Source of the DNA: an uncultured Chthoniobacterales bacterium
GTDB lineage: Bacteria > Verrucomicrobiota > Verrucomicrobiia > Chthoniobacterales > UBA10450
NCBI GenBank assembly: GCA_902805675.1
Contig: CADCTA010000046.1
Span: 1 to 64,000 of the forward strand
Length of the DNA stretch: 64,000 nt
Reading direction: 5' to 3'
Of the stretch, positions 43,076 to 51,145 are shown piece after piece. Both the position numbers and the translations under genes were made by a program. Position 1 is the stretch's first letter, and each line of letters opens with the position of its first letter. The notes beneath the pieces are model-generated. The model worked only from the letters and a program-made list of their open reading frames with translations, ran no database searches and had not been told where the DNA came from.

Positions 43076-43297
43076 ATGACCACCCAACTCCTGCAGGAAG
43101 CTGCTCAAGTGATTCCGAATCAGCAATTGCTGATCAATGTCGTTTCCCGCCGCGTCCGGCAGCTGGGGCTAGGTCATCGCCCGCTGGTTGAAGCCACGCC
43201 GCGGTCCTCGCTGACTGATATTGCGCTGCGGGAAATCATCGCGGGCAAGCTCACCTATGAGCTGACGCCGGAAACGTCCCCCGCGGACGGCGCCTAG
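43076..43297 (+). CDS. rpoZ: RNA polymerase omega subunit
   Basis: A 73-residue protein: MTTQLLQEAAQVIPNQQLLI is followed by NVVSRRVRQLGLGHRPLVE and DIALREIIAGKLTYE. The segments LINVVSRRVRQL and DIALREIxxGKLxYE are the conserved core of omega, which binds beta-prime and assists RNA polymerase assembly. The frame is open upstream to 42926, but that part is not omega-like. ATG 43076 is preferred because it places the first helix at the N-terminus as in the family; ATG 42974 in the same frame remains possible. smpB follows 33 bases downstream. Confidence 0.85.
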   Translation: MTTQLLQEAAQVIPNQQLLINVVSRRVRQLGLGHRPLVEATPRSSLTDIALREIIAGKLTYELTPETSPADGA

Positions 43298-43330
43298 GTT
43301 TTCTTCCCGTCGCGTCACTGCGCGCGAAAT

Positions 43331-43792
43331 ATGGCCGCGGAGACCATTCTTAATCGCAAAGCGCTCCGCGATTTTCACATTCTCCAGCGCTACGAAGCTG
43401 GCATCGAGCTGAAGGGCAGCGAGGTTAAATCGATCCGCGCCGGCAAAGCCAACATCGGCGACGCGTTCGCCCGGATCGAGAAAGGGCAGGCGTTTCTCCA
43501 TAACGCCGACATCCAGCCCTATGAGCGGGCCAGCCACGAGGTGCCGGCCGCCAAACGCGTGCGCAAGCTCCTGCTGCACCGGTTAGAAATCGACAAGCTC
43601 TATGGCGAAACCGCCATCGCGGGTCGCACTCTTGTGATTCTGAGCCTCTACTGGAAGAACGGCCGCCTGAAGGCCGAGATCGGCGTCGCCACGGGTAAGG
43701 TCGCGCACGACAAGCGCGCCGACTTAAAGAAGCGCGCCACCGATCGCGAAACCGAGCGCGAAGTCTCGCGCTTCAACCGCAAGCACGGCTAG
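43331..43792 (+). CDS. smpB: SsrA-binding protein SmpB
   Basis: A 153-residue protein of normal length for SmpB, which binds tmRNA and brings it to stalled ribosomes for trans-translation. The conserved start is AAETILNRKALRDFHILQRY, followed by GIELKGSEVKSIRAGKANIGDAF, PYERASHE, RKLLLHRLEIDKLYG and the basic C-terminal tail KRATDRETEREVSRFNRKHG. The gene is close to rpoZ. I did not find the tmRNA gene itself in the window. Confidence 0.97.
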   Translation: MAAETILNRKALRDFHILQRYEAGIELKGSEVKSIRAGKANIGDAFARIEKGQAFLHNADIQPYERASHEVPAAKRVRKLLLHRLEIDKLYGETAIAGRTLVILSLYWKNGRLKAEIGVATGKVAHDKRADLKKRATDRETEREVSRFNRKHG

Positions 43793-43828
43793 CGCGGCTA
43801 GCACCTTGCGCGAGGGCGTTCCCATTGC

Positions 43829-44003
43829 GCAGTCATCCTGAGCCGCGAAGACGGCGAAGGACCTCGCGCCCTCGCTGCAGGTCGTGCCAAACCCAAGATC
43901 AGCAGCACACCCCGGGCGCCCCCACCTCTTCCATGGGCGCGCAAAGCTCTCGCTCCGGGCGCGAGGTCCTTCGGCGCGCTCCGCCGCCTCAGGATGACTG
44001 CGC
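43829..44003. repeat. family A palindromic element, copy 6
   Basis: The left arm is AGTCATCCTGAGCCGCGAAG with ACGGCGAAGGACCTCGCGC; the right arm begins GCGCGAGGTCCTTCGGCG and ends in CTCAGGATGACTGCGCG. It lies between two plus-strand genes, smpB and the MFS pump. Confidence 0.93.
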
Positions 44004-44060
44004 GAGCAGTGGGACAGCTCATTGCACTTCGCGCTGCTTAATTCACCTTACCCGCTCTCG

Positions 44061-45287
44061 ATGTCCCGCGCGCGCTCACCACTGCTCGTCCTGTTCCTCA
44101 CCGTCTTCATCGACATGGTGGGTTTCGGCATCGTCATGCCGGTATTGCCGCTCTACGCAGAACGCTTCCACGCCACGCCGCTCGAGATCGGCTGGCTGAC
44201 CGGGATCTACTCCGGCATGCAGATCATCTTCACGCCGCTCCTTGGCAAGCTCTCCGACCGTTTCGGCCGCCGCCCGGTGCTGATGATCAGCCTAGCCGGC
44301 ACGGCGATCGGCTTCGCGGTCATGGGCATGGCGCATTCGCTCACGCTGCTTTTCGCAGCACGCATCTTCTCCGGTATCACCGGCGGCAACATCTCCATCC
44401 CGCAGGCCTATATCGCCGACGTCACCACGCCGGAAGAGCGCTCCAAGTGGATGGGAATGATCGGCGCCGCCTTCGGGCTCGGCTTCACCTTTGGCCCGAT
44501 GATCGGTGGCATCATGAGCCAGATCTCGTATGGCGCGCCCTTCTACTTCGCGGCCGGCCTCGCCGCTGTGAACGTCGTGCTGCTCTACTTCATCCTGCCG
44601 GAAAGCCTGCCGCTCGAGGCCCGCCTCAAGCCGCACGCGAATGCGCCGGTAGTAGAAGTGTTCCGTCACGGCAGCGGCTGGATGTTTGGAGGAGTGGTCG
44701 CCACCTACTTCTTCCTCATCATGGGCTTCACGATCATGACAGCGTTCTTTGCGCTCTTCACCGAACGACGGTTCGGCTACGACGCGCACGCCAACGGCTA
44801 CCTCTTCGGCTTCATCGGGATCGTCACCGTCGTCGTGCAAGGCGGCCTCATCGGCAGGCTGGTCGTCGCGTTTGGCGAGACAGCTCTCGCCCGCGCCGGG
44901 CTGTTGATAACGACCGCATCACTCGCTCTGCTTCCGTTCTGCTCGAACCTGACGTTGCTCCTGATTGCGTGCGTCGGCCTCTCGTGCGGAAGCGGTTTCG
45001 CCAGTCCGCCGCTGAACGGCCTTGCCTCGCAGCTGGTGGATCGTAGCTGGCAAGGTCGTGCCCTTGGCGTTGTGCAATCGGCTGGAAGCACGGCGCGTCT
45101 CCTCGGCCCGCTGCTTGGCGGCTGGCTGCTGATGTTCGATCTTGGCAAACCGGTGGCGCGCTATGGCGAAACTGCGTTCTTCGCCGCAGCCGGGCTTTGC
45201 TTCATCGGCGCGCTGCTTGGATTTTGCCTGAAGAAACCCGCGGGCGATCGCATGCCCGAGACCATTCCAGTCGGCTCCAGCGTCTAA
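44061..45287 (+). CDS. MFS efflux transporter (TetA/TCR-like)
   Basis: A 408-residue, 12-span major facilitator protein. The first loop has the family A motif GKLSDRFGRRPVLM (about 65-78), and helix 5 shows a glycine/proline pattern (GLGFTFGPMIGG) typical of DHA1 drug/proton antiporters and close to tetracycline-resistance TetA proteins. Substrate is inferred only by family: tetracycline or another small hydrophobic compound. ATG 44061 is chosen; TTG 44022 would add 13 residues. No TetR regulator is adjacent, so there is no support for resistance as such. Confidence 0.87.
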   Translation: MSRARSPLLVLFLTVFIDMVGFGIVMPVLPLYAERFHATPLEIGWLTGIYSGMQIIFTPLLGKLSDRFGRRPVLMISLAGTAIGFAVMGMAHSLTLLFAARIFSGITGGNISIPQAYIADVTTPEERSKWMGMIGAAFGLGFTFGPMIGGIMSQISYGAPFYFAAGLAAVNVVLLYFILPESLPLEARLKPHANAPVVEVFRHGSGWMFGGVVATYFFLIMGFTIMTAFFALFTERRFGYDAHANGYLFGFIGIVTVVVQGGLIGRLVVAFGETALARAGLLITTASLALLPFCSNLTLLLIACVGLSCGSGFASPPLNGLASQLVDRSWQGRALGVVQSAGSTARLLGPLLGGWLLMFDLGKPVARYGETAFFAAAGLCFIGALLGFCLKKPAGDRMPETIPVGSSV

Positions 45288-45315
45288 CCATGGCGCCCAT
45301 CCGTGAACAAAAGCA

Positions 45316-45442
45316 CTGTCATCCCGAGCGAAGTGGAGGGATCCCGCGGCGTCACCGAAGACTGTGCAACGGGCTTGTAGGCGTCTACCCCACTACCCGG
45401 AAGTCCCGTCTCCGACTGCGCTTCCCTCTGCTCAGAACGACC
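45316..45442. repeat. decayed family B palindromic element, copy 7
   Basis: The left arm GTCATCCCGAGCGAAGTGGA with GGGATCCCGCGGCGTCACC is intact, while the right arm is degraded to GTCTCCGACTGCGCTTCCCT with GCTCAGAACGACC. It extends almost to the thpR start and gives the false upstream reading frame there. Confidence 0.72.
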
Positions 45443-45444
45443 AC

Positions 45445-45990
45445 ATGACCGCCAAACGCCTGTTCATCGCCATCGACATGCCGGAACCGGTCACGAGCCT
45501 GCTCGTCGATTTGAACCCGCACCTGCCCGGCGTCCGCTGGCTCAAACCGGAGCAGATTCACCTGACGGTCAGCTTTCTCGGAAACGTCGGCCCGATTGCG
45601 GAAGAGACACTGCGCGAAAAGCTCGGCGCGATTCGCTTCACCGCGTTTTTCATGCCGGTGAGTGGCGTCGGCACGTTCCCCGCAAAAGGCCGGCCGAACG
45701 TGATATGGGCCGGCGTGGGCAGTGGTCATCCGCAGCTGTTCCACGTCTACAAGAAGGTGCAGGAGGCGGCCCTCGGAGCGGGATTACACCCGGAGCTTCG
45801 CTCGTGGCATCCGCACATCACGTTTGCGCGGTGCCGCGATGTGTCCGCGGAGAAGGTGCGGCCGTTCCTGAAGGAACACGCGGAGCTGGAAGCTGGCATG
45901 GTGCGCGTGGAGTCGTTCTCGCTCTACTCGAGTATCCCCGGGCCGATCGGGTCGGCCTACACGAGGGAGCTGGAAGTCCGCGCAGCGTAA
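45445..45990 (+). CDS. thpR: RNA 2',3'-cyclic phosphodiesterase / 2'-5' RNA ligase
   Basis: A 181-residue 2H phosphoesterase with both motifs HLTVSFLG (about 39-46) and HPHITFARC (about 123-131). KRLFIAIDMPEPV and LKPEQIHLT are characteristic of the ThpR (LigT) subgroup, which hydrolyses RNA 2',3'-cyclic phosphates and seals 2',5' bonds. The frame is open to 45364, but upstream is family B repeat DNA; ATG 45445 gives the family N-terminus. It is a second 2H protein besides the one coupled to rtcB, with a different subgroup signature. No close partner is adjacent. Confidence 0.93.
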   Translation: MTAKRLFIAIDMPEPVTSLLVDLNPHLPGVRWLKPEQIHLTVSFLGNVGPIAEETLREKLGAIRFTAFFMPVSGVGTFPAKGRPNVIWAGVGSGHPQLFHVYKKVQEAALGAGLHPELRSWHPHITFARCRDVSAEKVRPFLKEHAELEAGMVRVESFSLYSSIPGPIGSAYTRELEVRAA

Positions 45991-46005
45991 GGAGACACCC
46001 CAGCA

Positions 46006-46110
46006 AAAGCGCCACAACAGTGGCGCAGTCCAAGACGCTGCCGCGCCACTTCAGCCAAGAACGGCGCGATAGCGTCTTGGAGTGCGGCGGTATTCCGCCG
46101 CTTTAGCCGA
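46006..46110. repeat. family C hairpin repeat, copy 2
   Basis: It contains GCGCCACAACAGTGGCGC, then AGTCCAAGACGCTGCCGCG, a spacer, AGCGTCTTGGAGT and GCGGCGGTATTCCGCCGC followed by TTTAGCC. It shares order and the last hairpin exactly with the copy at 9970-10080, while the spacer differs. Confidence 0.87.
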
Positions 46111-46159
46111 GGCTCGGAAGCGCGCTCCTTCGCGTCCGATCACGTCACTTCGCCTCTGC

Positions 46160-46292
46160 TATGTCATTCCGACCGAAGTGGAGGACCGGACCTTCGGGTA
46201 GTGGGGCAGAGGGCCACAATAGCGACCGTCCTTCTGCTTCTCGGCGGTGCAGCAGAGGAAGAAGCGATGTGTCGACTTCGTTCGCCATGGCA
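46160..46292. repeat. decayed family B palindromic element, copy 8
   Basis: The left arm is ATGTCATTCCGACCGAAGTG with GAGGACC; a degraded right arm is AGAAGCGATGTGTCGACTTC with GTTCGCCATGGC. Together with the family C copy it explains most of the 346-base gene-free stretch 45991-46336; the rest shows nothing I can name. Confidence 0.6.
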
Positions 46293-46336
46293 GGGGCTGG
46301 AATGTCGGCCGCCTTGCTGTGGCGACGAAAACCCTG

Positions 46337-47650
46337 CTAAACCTCGCCGATACGCGTCGGCGCGAGAATGGCGTCGCGCATTCCGTGGAGAAGCTTCTTG
46401 TCCGCGGGGACGATCGTGGCGAGCGCACCGCGCATGGTGACGCGGTCCTGCTCGACGAAGTAGTACGGACAGAGGCGAACGCGGCCGCGCATTGTCTGCA
46501 GTTCTCCCGTGTCGTTTGACCAATACGGCTGGTCGACGAGGCGCGCTTTGTGGAAGCGCTGCATGATGCGCGGCTCGGTTTCGATTTGCGCCAGCCCCTC
46601 CTCGATCAGGCGCTGCCATTCGGCTTGCGGCAAATCCTGCCCGACCGAGACCCCGCGGCTGCCCCAGCCTAGCGGCGAGAATCCGCTCACTTTGAGCAAC
46701 AGCTCGCGCTCCTTCTGGCTGAGCTTGCCGGCTTCGCGCCAGTCGTGAATTTCGAGGCGCGGAATGACGGCGTGCTGCGGCAACGGCGTTGGGTCGAGCA
46801 GCCAGGTGTAAGGGATTACCTCCTGTAGGGAGCGGAAGTATTTGTCGCCGAGCTCGCGTCGCCAGAAGTCACGCAGTGGTGCGAGCCAGAAGAGCGCGAA
46901 CCACATCTTCTCTTCGAGGAAAGGCTTGAACGGCGGCGTCACCTTCACCGAGCCATCTGCCGCGGAGCTCATCAGCTTGCTCACCGCCGGTATGTTCGGC
47001 AGATCGAACAGCTCGAAGAACCGGTAGACGTTTCGGCCCGCGGTCGGCTCATAGCTTTCGGCCGCGAAGACGTTCCAGCGATGCTCCGGATGTCGCGCGT
47101 TCAACTGCGCAGCCGCCCAATTCATCTCCGGCCGGTACGTCGCTGATTCCTCCGAGACGACGATGTCGCCGCCGTTCGGCAGCAAAGACTTGAAGCCTTC
47201 GAGCATGCCGCTGTCGCCGCCGACCACGTCCGCGCCTAACGAGGCATACGTTTGGTTCAGCCATGCCGTGAGTCCGATGCCGCCAGGCACAGAGTCGATC
47301 TCGGCGATGATGTAGCCGGTGTCGGTCAGGACGAGGTCGGGCCGGATGACCATCGGTACGTCATCGCGGAACTGCTTCTGGCGCGCGAACTCGACCAGCC
47401 CGGCAGGCTTGCCCGCGTCGAGGTAACGCGTCACCCACGCCGGCTGTTTCCCTTTGACGCTCTGGTGATAGAGCTGATTGCAAGCGCGCTGAAAGACGAA
47501 GAGCTGGTGGCCGAGGCGCTCCAGTTGTGTAGCGAATTTCGGCTCGATCGCGAAAGGCTCGGGCGAGAGGAGGAAGTCTTTTTCCGCGAAGAGACCCTCA
47601 GCCGGGAAAGCGGCGCGGATTGCGGCGAGGCTTCGGTCGGTTCCAGCCAT
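46337..47650 (-). CDS. unassigned 437-residue cytoplasmic protein
   Basis: A 437-residue protein with no signal peptide or membrane span. Segments that look conserved and possibly functional are MVIRPDLVLTDTGYIIAEIDSVPGGIGLTAWLNQTYA (about 99-135), DIVVSEESATYRPEMNWAA, HDWREAGKLSQKERELLLKVSGFSP and the C-terminal LRLCPYYFVEQDRVTMRGALATIVP-like stretch. The alternation of acidic strands and the end resemble an ATP-grasp or glutathionylspermidine-synthase-like enzyme, but I do not see a clear ATP-grasp lysine/glycine loop and cannot assign it. Good frame, codon use like neighbours. It follows ruvA by an inverted tandem repeat in the opposite order of transcription. Confidence 0.75.
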   Translation of the reverse strand: MAGTDRSLAAIRAAFPAEGLFAEKDFLLSPEPFAIEPKFATQLERLGHQLFVFQRACNQLYHQSVKGKQPAWVTRYLDAGKPAGLVEFARQKQFRDDVPMVIRPDLVLTDTGYIIAEIDSVPGGIGLTAWLNQTYASLGADVVGGDSGMLEGFKSLLPNGGDIVVSEESATYRPEMNWAAAQLNARHPEHRWNVFAAESYEPTAGRNVYRFFELFDLPNIPAVSKLMSSAADGSVKVTPPFKPFLEEKMWFALFWLAPLRDFWRRELGDKYFRSLQEVIPYTWLLDPTPLPQHAVIPRLEIHDWREAGKLSQKERELLLKVSGFSPLGWGSRGVSVGQDLPQAEWQRLIEEGLAQIETEPRIMQRFHKARLVDQPYWSNDTGELQTMRGRVRLCPYYFVEQDRVTMRGALATIVPADKKLLHGMRDAILAPTRIGEV

Positions 47651-47666
47651 CGCGCTATTTCCAGAA

Positions 47667-47770
47667 AACGTCGAACGTCGAACGCCGAACGCTGAACGTC
47701 GAACGCGGAAGCGCCCTCCGTCCGTCTGCAGTTCGGACTTCGACGTTCGACGTTCGACGTTCGACGTTTG
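47667..47770. repeat. CGAACGT tandem inverted repeat
   Basis: The left arm AACGTCGAACGTCGAACGCC continues GAACGCTGAACGTCGAACG, tandem units of about 7-8 bases. After a spacer of about 30 bases the right arm ACTTCGACGTTCGACGTTCG continues ACGTTCGACGTTTGC. The arms are reverse complements in several registers. It separates ruvA and the unassigned gene on the same strand. Confidence 0.9.
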
Positions 47771-47776
47771 CTTCTT

Positions 47777-48391
47777 TCATCGGCCCGCCGCGATTCGTTT
47801 CAACGCCAGCTTCACCAGCTCCTCCGCGCTCTTGATCTCCGGCTGTTTCTCCTGGAGATCGCGCACCGTCTTGTGCGCATCCACCTGTTTGTAGCCCAGC
47901 GCAATCAACGCGAGCACCGCCTCGTTGGCCTGTTCGTCCTCAGCGCTCGGTGCATGCGAGGCGCTGGCCGCTTCCCATGCCGCAGCCACGCCGACCTTGT
48001 CCTTTAATTCGAGCACGATGCGCTCCGCTGTCTTCTTGCCGAGCCCGCTGATTTTCGAGAGCGAGGCAACGTCACCATTGACGACCGCACCTTTGAAACT
48101 GCTCACGCTCATCCCGCTCAGCACGGCGAGGGCAAGCTTCGGTCCGATGCCGCTGACGTTGTTGACCAGCAGCCGGAAGAGATCGCGCTCGGCGATGCTC
48201 ATGAAGCCGTACAGAATGTGGGCGTCTTCGCGCACGTGCAGATGGGTGAGCACTTGCACAGCTTGCCCGATGGCCGGCAGCCGGTCGTAGCTCGACAGCG
48301 GGATGAGCACCTCGTAGCCGACGCCGCTGACGTCGATCACAGCTTGTGTCGGAAGCGCCGCGACGAGCTTTCCTGAGACGAAGGTGATCAT
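47777..48391 (-). CDS. ruvA: Holliday junction branch migration protein RuvA
   Basis: A 204-residue protein of normal RuvA length. The OB-fold domain begins MITFVSGKLVAALPTQAVID with VSGVGYEVLIPLSSYDRLP; two helix-hairpin-helix motifs follow (LFRLLVNNVSGIGPKLALAVLSG and ASLSKISGLGKKTAERIVLELKD), then a linker and the RuvB-binding C-terminal domain (EAVLALIALGYKQVDAHKTV). RuvA binds four-way junctions and recruits the RuvB motor. The frame is open to 48517, but ATG 48391 gives the canonical N-terminus; the upstream part is a family B repeat. No ruvB or ruvC is adjacent. Confidence 0.96.
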   Translation of the reverse strand: MITFVSGKLVAALPTQAVIDVSGVGYEVLIPLSSYDRLPAIGQAVQVLTHLHVREDAHILYGFMSIAERDLFRLLVNNVSGIGPKLALAVLSGMSVSSFKGAVVNGDVASLSKISGLGKKTAERIVLELKDKVGVAAAWEAASASHAPSAEDEQANEAVLALIALGYKQVDAHKTVRDLQEKQPEIKSAEELVKLALKRIAAGR

Positions 48392-48480
48392 CGTTGCAAT
48401 GGGTAACAGAGCGGCCGCAATCCGCAACAAACGGGCGGTCCGCGAGGCGGTTCTGCCCGGAGCGCGCGATGCACGTTTCG

Positions 48481-48576
48481 CGGTCATTCCGAGCGAAGCC
48501 GAGGAATCCCGTGGCATGAGCTTGAAGGTAGCGCCACGGGATTCTTCGACTCCGCTGCGCTGCGCTCAGAATGACA
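48481..48576. repeat. family B palindromic element, copy 9
   Basis: The left arm is GTCATTCCGAGCGAAGCCGA with GGAATCCCGTGGC; the right arm begins GCCACGGGATTCTTCGACTC and ends in GCTCAGAATGACAGCG. It lies upstream of ruvA. Confidence 0.93.
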
Positions 48577-48625
48577 GCGTGACGAAGAGGTGCACGACGC
48601 GCGAGAAGTCGTCCAGCTCCTGCAC

Positions 48626-50128
48626 CTACGACGCTGGCTTGATGACCATCGTGATGTCGACGCGCTTGAAGTTCGCCGTGTTGATTCCTTCCGCGCGGTG
48701 CGTCTTCCAGCCCGCCGGAAGCGCCGGATAAAGCTGCGCAGCTAGTCGCGTCGGTAAAACGACGAAGCGGGCGCCCGGCTTCTCCATGAACGGCTGCACT
48801 TCGTCGTCGTCGAGATCCGACATGTAGCCGTCGACGTGTTTGCGCGCATACCAGACGAGACTCGGCTCCTTGTAATCGACGGCGCCGAATTCCATCTCGC
48901 GCGTGAGATCGGGCCGCGCGCTGGCTACCAACTGTTTCGAGGGAAAATACTGCGCCATGATTGGCGTCGCGCAGACAAAGATCAACGCCGCTGCCGCACC
49001 CGTGATCGCTGCGCGGCGCACGAAGCGGCCGCCGTTCTCCGCTTGGGCAAGCGCCTTCGCCAGCAGCAGCGCGAGCAACGGATAAGCGGGCAAGGTGTAG
49101 TGCGGCAGCTTCGTCTTCACGAACGTGAAAATAACGAAGACGATCGCAATGCCGGCGATCAGGTACCTGTCCAGCGGGTCACGATTGCGCCAAAGCTTCT
49201 TCGCCAGCCACGGCAGCTTCACCGACCAGGGCAGGAAGGTGATGAAGATCGTGACGAAATAGAACGGCAGGGTGCCCAGGTATGTCCACATCGACCTCGC
49301 GCCGTGGCCCTCCATCGCGACGAGCGATCGCGCGACGACATGGCGGCCAATCCCGATGCGCATGAATTCGCCATTCGTGCGCACGAGTGCCGGGATGCCC
49401 CAGACCGCGACGATCGAAAGCGTGACTAAAGCGCCGGTGAAGAAAAGGAAGCGGCGGTTGAGCTGCGCGCCGGGCAGGAAGAAGCCCGTCATTGCCACGG
49501 TAAGCAGTGGAAGCCATCCCAGCGGACCTTTGGCCAGGAACGCGAGCGCGAGCGATAAGTAGAAGATCCACCACCAGCGTCGCTGGATCGTTTGCTGCGG
49601 CGTTTCAGGTGTCGCGGTGGTGCTCAAGCGGTCGCGCAGCAGCTCGTATCCGGCCCAGAACGCCGCCGTCATGAACATCACCAGCCACATGTCCGCGACT
49701 GCAGCTTTGGCATGGATGAACATCTGCACGCAGATCGTGAAGATGATCGCCGCCCACCAGCCGACGCGTTCGTTCGCGATGCGCCTTCCCCACGCGAACA
49801 ACAACAGTGCCGTGACTGCCGCTGTGATCACCGACGGCAGCCGCGCGGCAAATTCGTTTTCGCCGAAGAGGCGGTACGTCACCGTGTGCGCCCAGTAGGT
49901 CAGCGGCGGCTTGTCGAAACGGTATCGATTGTTCAGGTACGGAACGACATAGTCACCGCGCTGGATCATCTCGCGCGAAGCCTCCGCGAAGCGCGGCTCG
50001 TCGCGATCGATAAACGGCATCGTCCACGTGCCTGCAGCGTGGAAGAGCAGCGCGCCAAAGAAGACGAGCGCGAATTTACGGATTGCAGGTCGCAAGGGCG
50101 GATTCAAAGATACAGGCGGGTGAAACAC
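48626..50128 (-). CDS. GT39/ArnT-like membrane glycosyltransferase
   Basis: About 500 residues, with 10-12 membrane spans. The first loop carries the PMT/ArnT-type motif MPFIDRDEPRFAEASREMIQRGDYVVPYLNN, in which the D-E pair is the expected metal/catalytic site, followed by YRFDKPPLTYWA. KTKLPHYTLPAYP (about 355) is also conserved. Such proteins move a sugar from a polyprenyl-phosphate carrier to lipid A, another lipid or protein on the periplasmic side. The start is uncertain: GTG 50152 would overlap the divergent PAP2 gene; GTG 50128 or a nearby TTG avoids this. The divergent PAP2 phosphatase could recycle the lipid carrier. Confidence 0.88.
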   Translation of the reverse strand: MFHPPVSLNPPLRPAIRKFALVFFGALLFHAAGTWTMPFIDRDEPRFAEASREMIQRGDYVVPYLNNRYRFDKPPLTYWAHTVTYRLFGENEFAARLPSVITAAVTALLLFAWGRRIANERVGWWAAIIFTICVQMFIHAKAAVADMWLVMFMTAAFWAGYELLRDRLSTTATPETPQQTIQRRWWWIFYLSLALAFLAKGPLGWLPLLTVAMTGFFLPGAQLNRRFLFFTGALVTLSIVAVWGIPALVRTNGEFMRIGIGRHVVARSLVAMEGHGARSMWTYLGTLPFYFVTIFITFLPWSVKLPWLAKKLWRNRDPLDRYLIAGIAIVFVIFTFVKTKLPHYTLPAYPLLALLLAKALAQAENGGRFVRRAAITGAAAALIFVCATPIMAQYFPSKQLVASARPDLTREMEFGAVDYKEPSLVWYARKHVDGYMSDLDDDEVQPFMEKPGARFVVLPTRLAAQLYPALPAGWKTHRAEGINTANFKRVDITMVIKPAS

Positions 50129-50142
50129 AAACCGGAATTTCC

Positions 50143-50769
50143 GTGGTGACACCCCGCCGCCGTCTCGGCTGGTGGCTTCTCGCTGCTCTTGCCGCCGCCT
50201 TGTTCATGGCGGTGTCGTTGATCCTCGATCCGGCGGTCCAGAGCTGGATGACGGCTAATCAATTGCGCGGCGTCCGCTCGTTCATGCGGAACGTCAGCTA
50301 CGTCGGCGACTGGGTCGGCCACGCAGTGGCGGCGCTACTGGGGGCATTCATCGCATATCGCGTGAAGAATCCGCGATGGGTCCGGATCTGCATCGCGATG
50401 CTCGTAGCCCTCGCAATCGCTGGCGCAGCGGCGCGCGTGGTGAAAGTCGTAGCAGGACGCTCGCGCCCTTCGGTGCAGGTCGATGTTGGTTTCAATGGGC
50501 CGCGTTGGACCGCGAAATATCACGCCTTCCCGTCAGGCCACACTGCCTCCTCGATGGCGTACTTCGGCGTGCTGGCGTTCGCGAATCGTCGCCTCTTCGC
50601 TGCGTTGCTGCCGATTCCGTTGGTCATCGCCTTTTCGCGGATGTACGTCGGCGCGCACCATCTCTCGGACGTGATCGGCGGCGCGCTCATCGGCCTGGCG
50701 ATCGCGGTGTGGGTGGCGCACTGGCGGCGCTTCCAAATCGCAAATCGGCCACCGACGATCGCTAGTTGA
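50143..50769 (+). CDS. PAP2-superfamily membrane phosphatase
   Basis: A 208-residue membrane protein with about five spans. It has all three phosphatase motifs: KVVAGRSRPS (about 101-110), FPSGHTASSMAYF (about 128-140, with the acid/base His) and SRMYVGAHHLSDVIGG (about 165-180, with the nucleophile His). PAP2 proteins act on lipid phosphates, including undecaprenyl pyrophosphate. It is divergent from the GT39-like glycosyltransferase, whose reaction would leave a polyprenyl phosphate. GTG 50143 or 50146 is the likely start; the frame is open to 50083, but that overlaps the neighbour. Confidence 0.88.
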   Translation: MVTPRRRLGWWLLAALAAALFMAVSLILDPAVQSWMTANQLRGVRSFMRNVSYVGDWVGHAVAALLGAFIAYRVKNPRWVRICIAMLVALAIAGAAARVVKVVAGRSRPSVQVDVGFNGPRWTAKYHAFPSGHTASSMAYFGVLAFANRRLFAALLPIPLVIAFSRMYVGAHHLSDVIGGALIGLAIAVWVAHWRRFQIANRPPTIAS

Positions 50770-50770
50770 T

Positions 50771-50860
50771 TGGCGGAGGGGGTGGGATTCGAACCCACGG
50801 AGGCTTGCGCCTCGCCAGTTTTCAAGACTGGAGCCATCAACCACTCGACCACCCCTCCGG
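50771..50860 (-). tRNA. tRNA-Ser (anticodon TGA)
   Basis: The minus strand starts GGAGGGGTGGTCGAGTGG and folds with a class II long variable arm (GGCGAGGCGCAAGCCTCC). The anticodon stem CAGT/ACTG closes CTTGAAA with anticodon TGA (codon UCA). GTTCGAATC is the T-loop and CCA is encoded at the 3' end. Confidence 0.95.
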
Positions 50861-50937
50861 TTGCAGCGTGCGTGGAGATTCTGGCATTCGGTTTGCGATG
50901 AGCAAGGCGCTACTTGGCGGGTAACGGCGTAACGTGT

Positions 50938-51096
50938 GGTCATCCTGAGGCGGCGAAGCGCGCCGAAGGACCTCGCGCCGTCGCTCAGCGGTTCGGGAAA
51001 CGGAACGATGTGCCCGCGGTTCCACGCTTTCCGGTTTGCAAAGCGCCGACTGGGAGCGTGAGGTCCTTCGCCGTCTGCGCGGCTCAGGATGACTCG
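50938..51096. repeat. family A palindromic element, copy 7
   Basis: The left arm is GGTCATCCTGAGGCGGCGAA with GCGCGCCGAAGGACCTCGCGC; the right arm is AGCGTGAGGTCCTTCGCCGT ending in GGCTCAGGATGACTCGCG. It fills the gap between tRNA-Ser and the radical SAM gene. Confidence 0.92.
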
Positions 51097-51145
51097 CGGG
51101 AGGTGCGGAATCTAGCTGGACGTGCCGAAACGTTCATGTGAACGT

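Noticed and set aside
44061..45287. Tetracycline resistance determinant
   Set aside because: It is only a TetA-like MFS protein by general pattern, with no TetR regulator or mobile context.
48392..48517. N-terminal extension of ruvA
   Set aside because: It is encoded largely by a family B repeat; ATG 48391 gives the canonical MITFVSGKL start.
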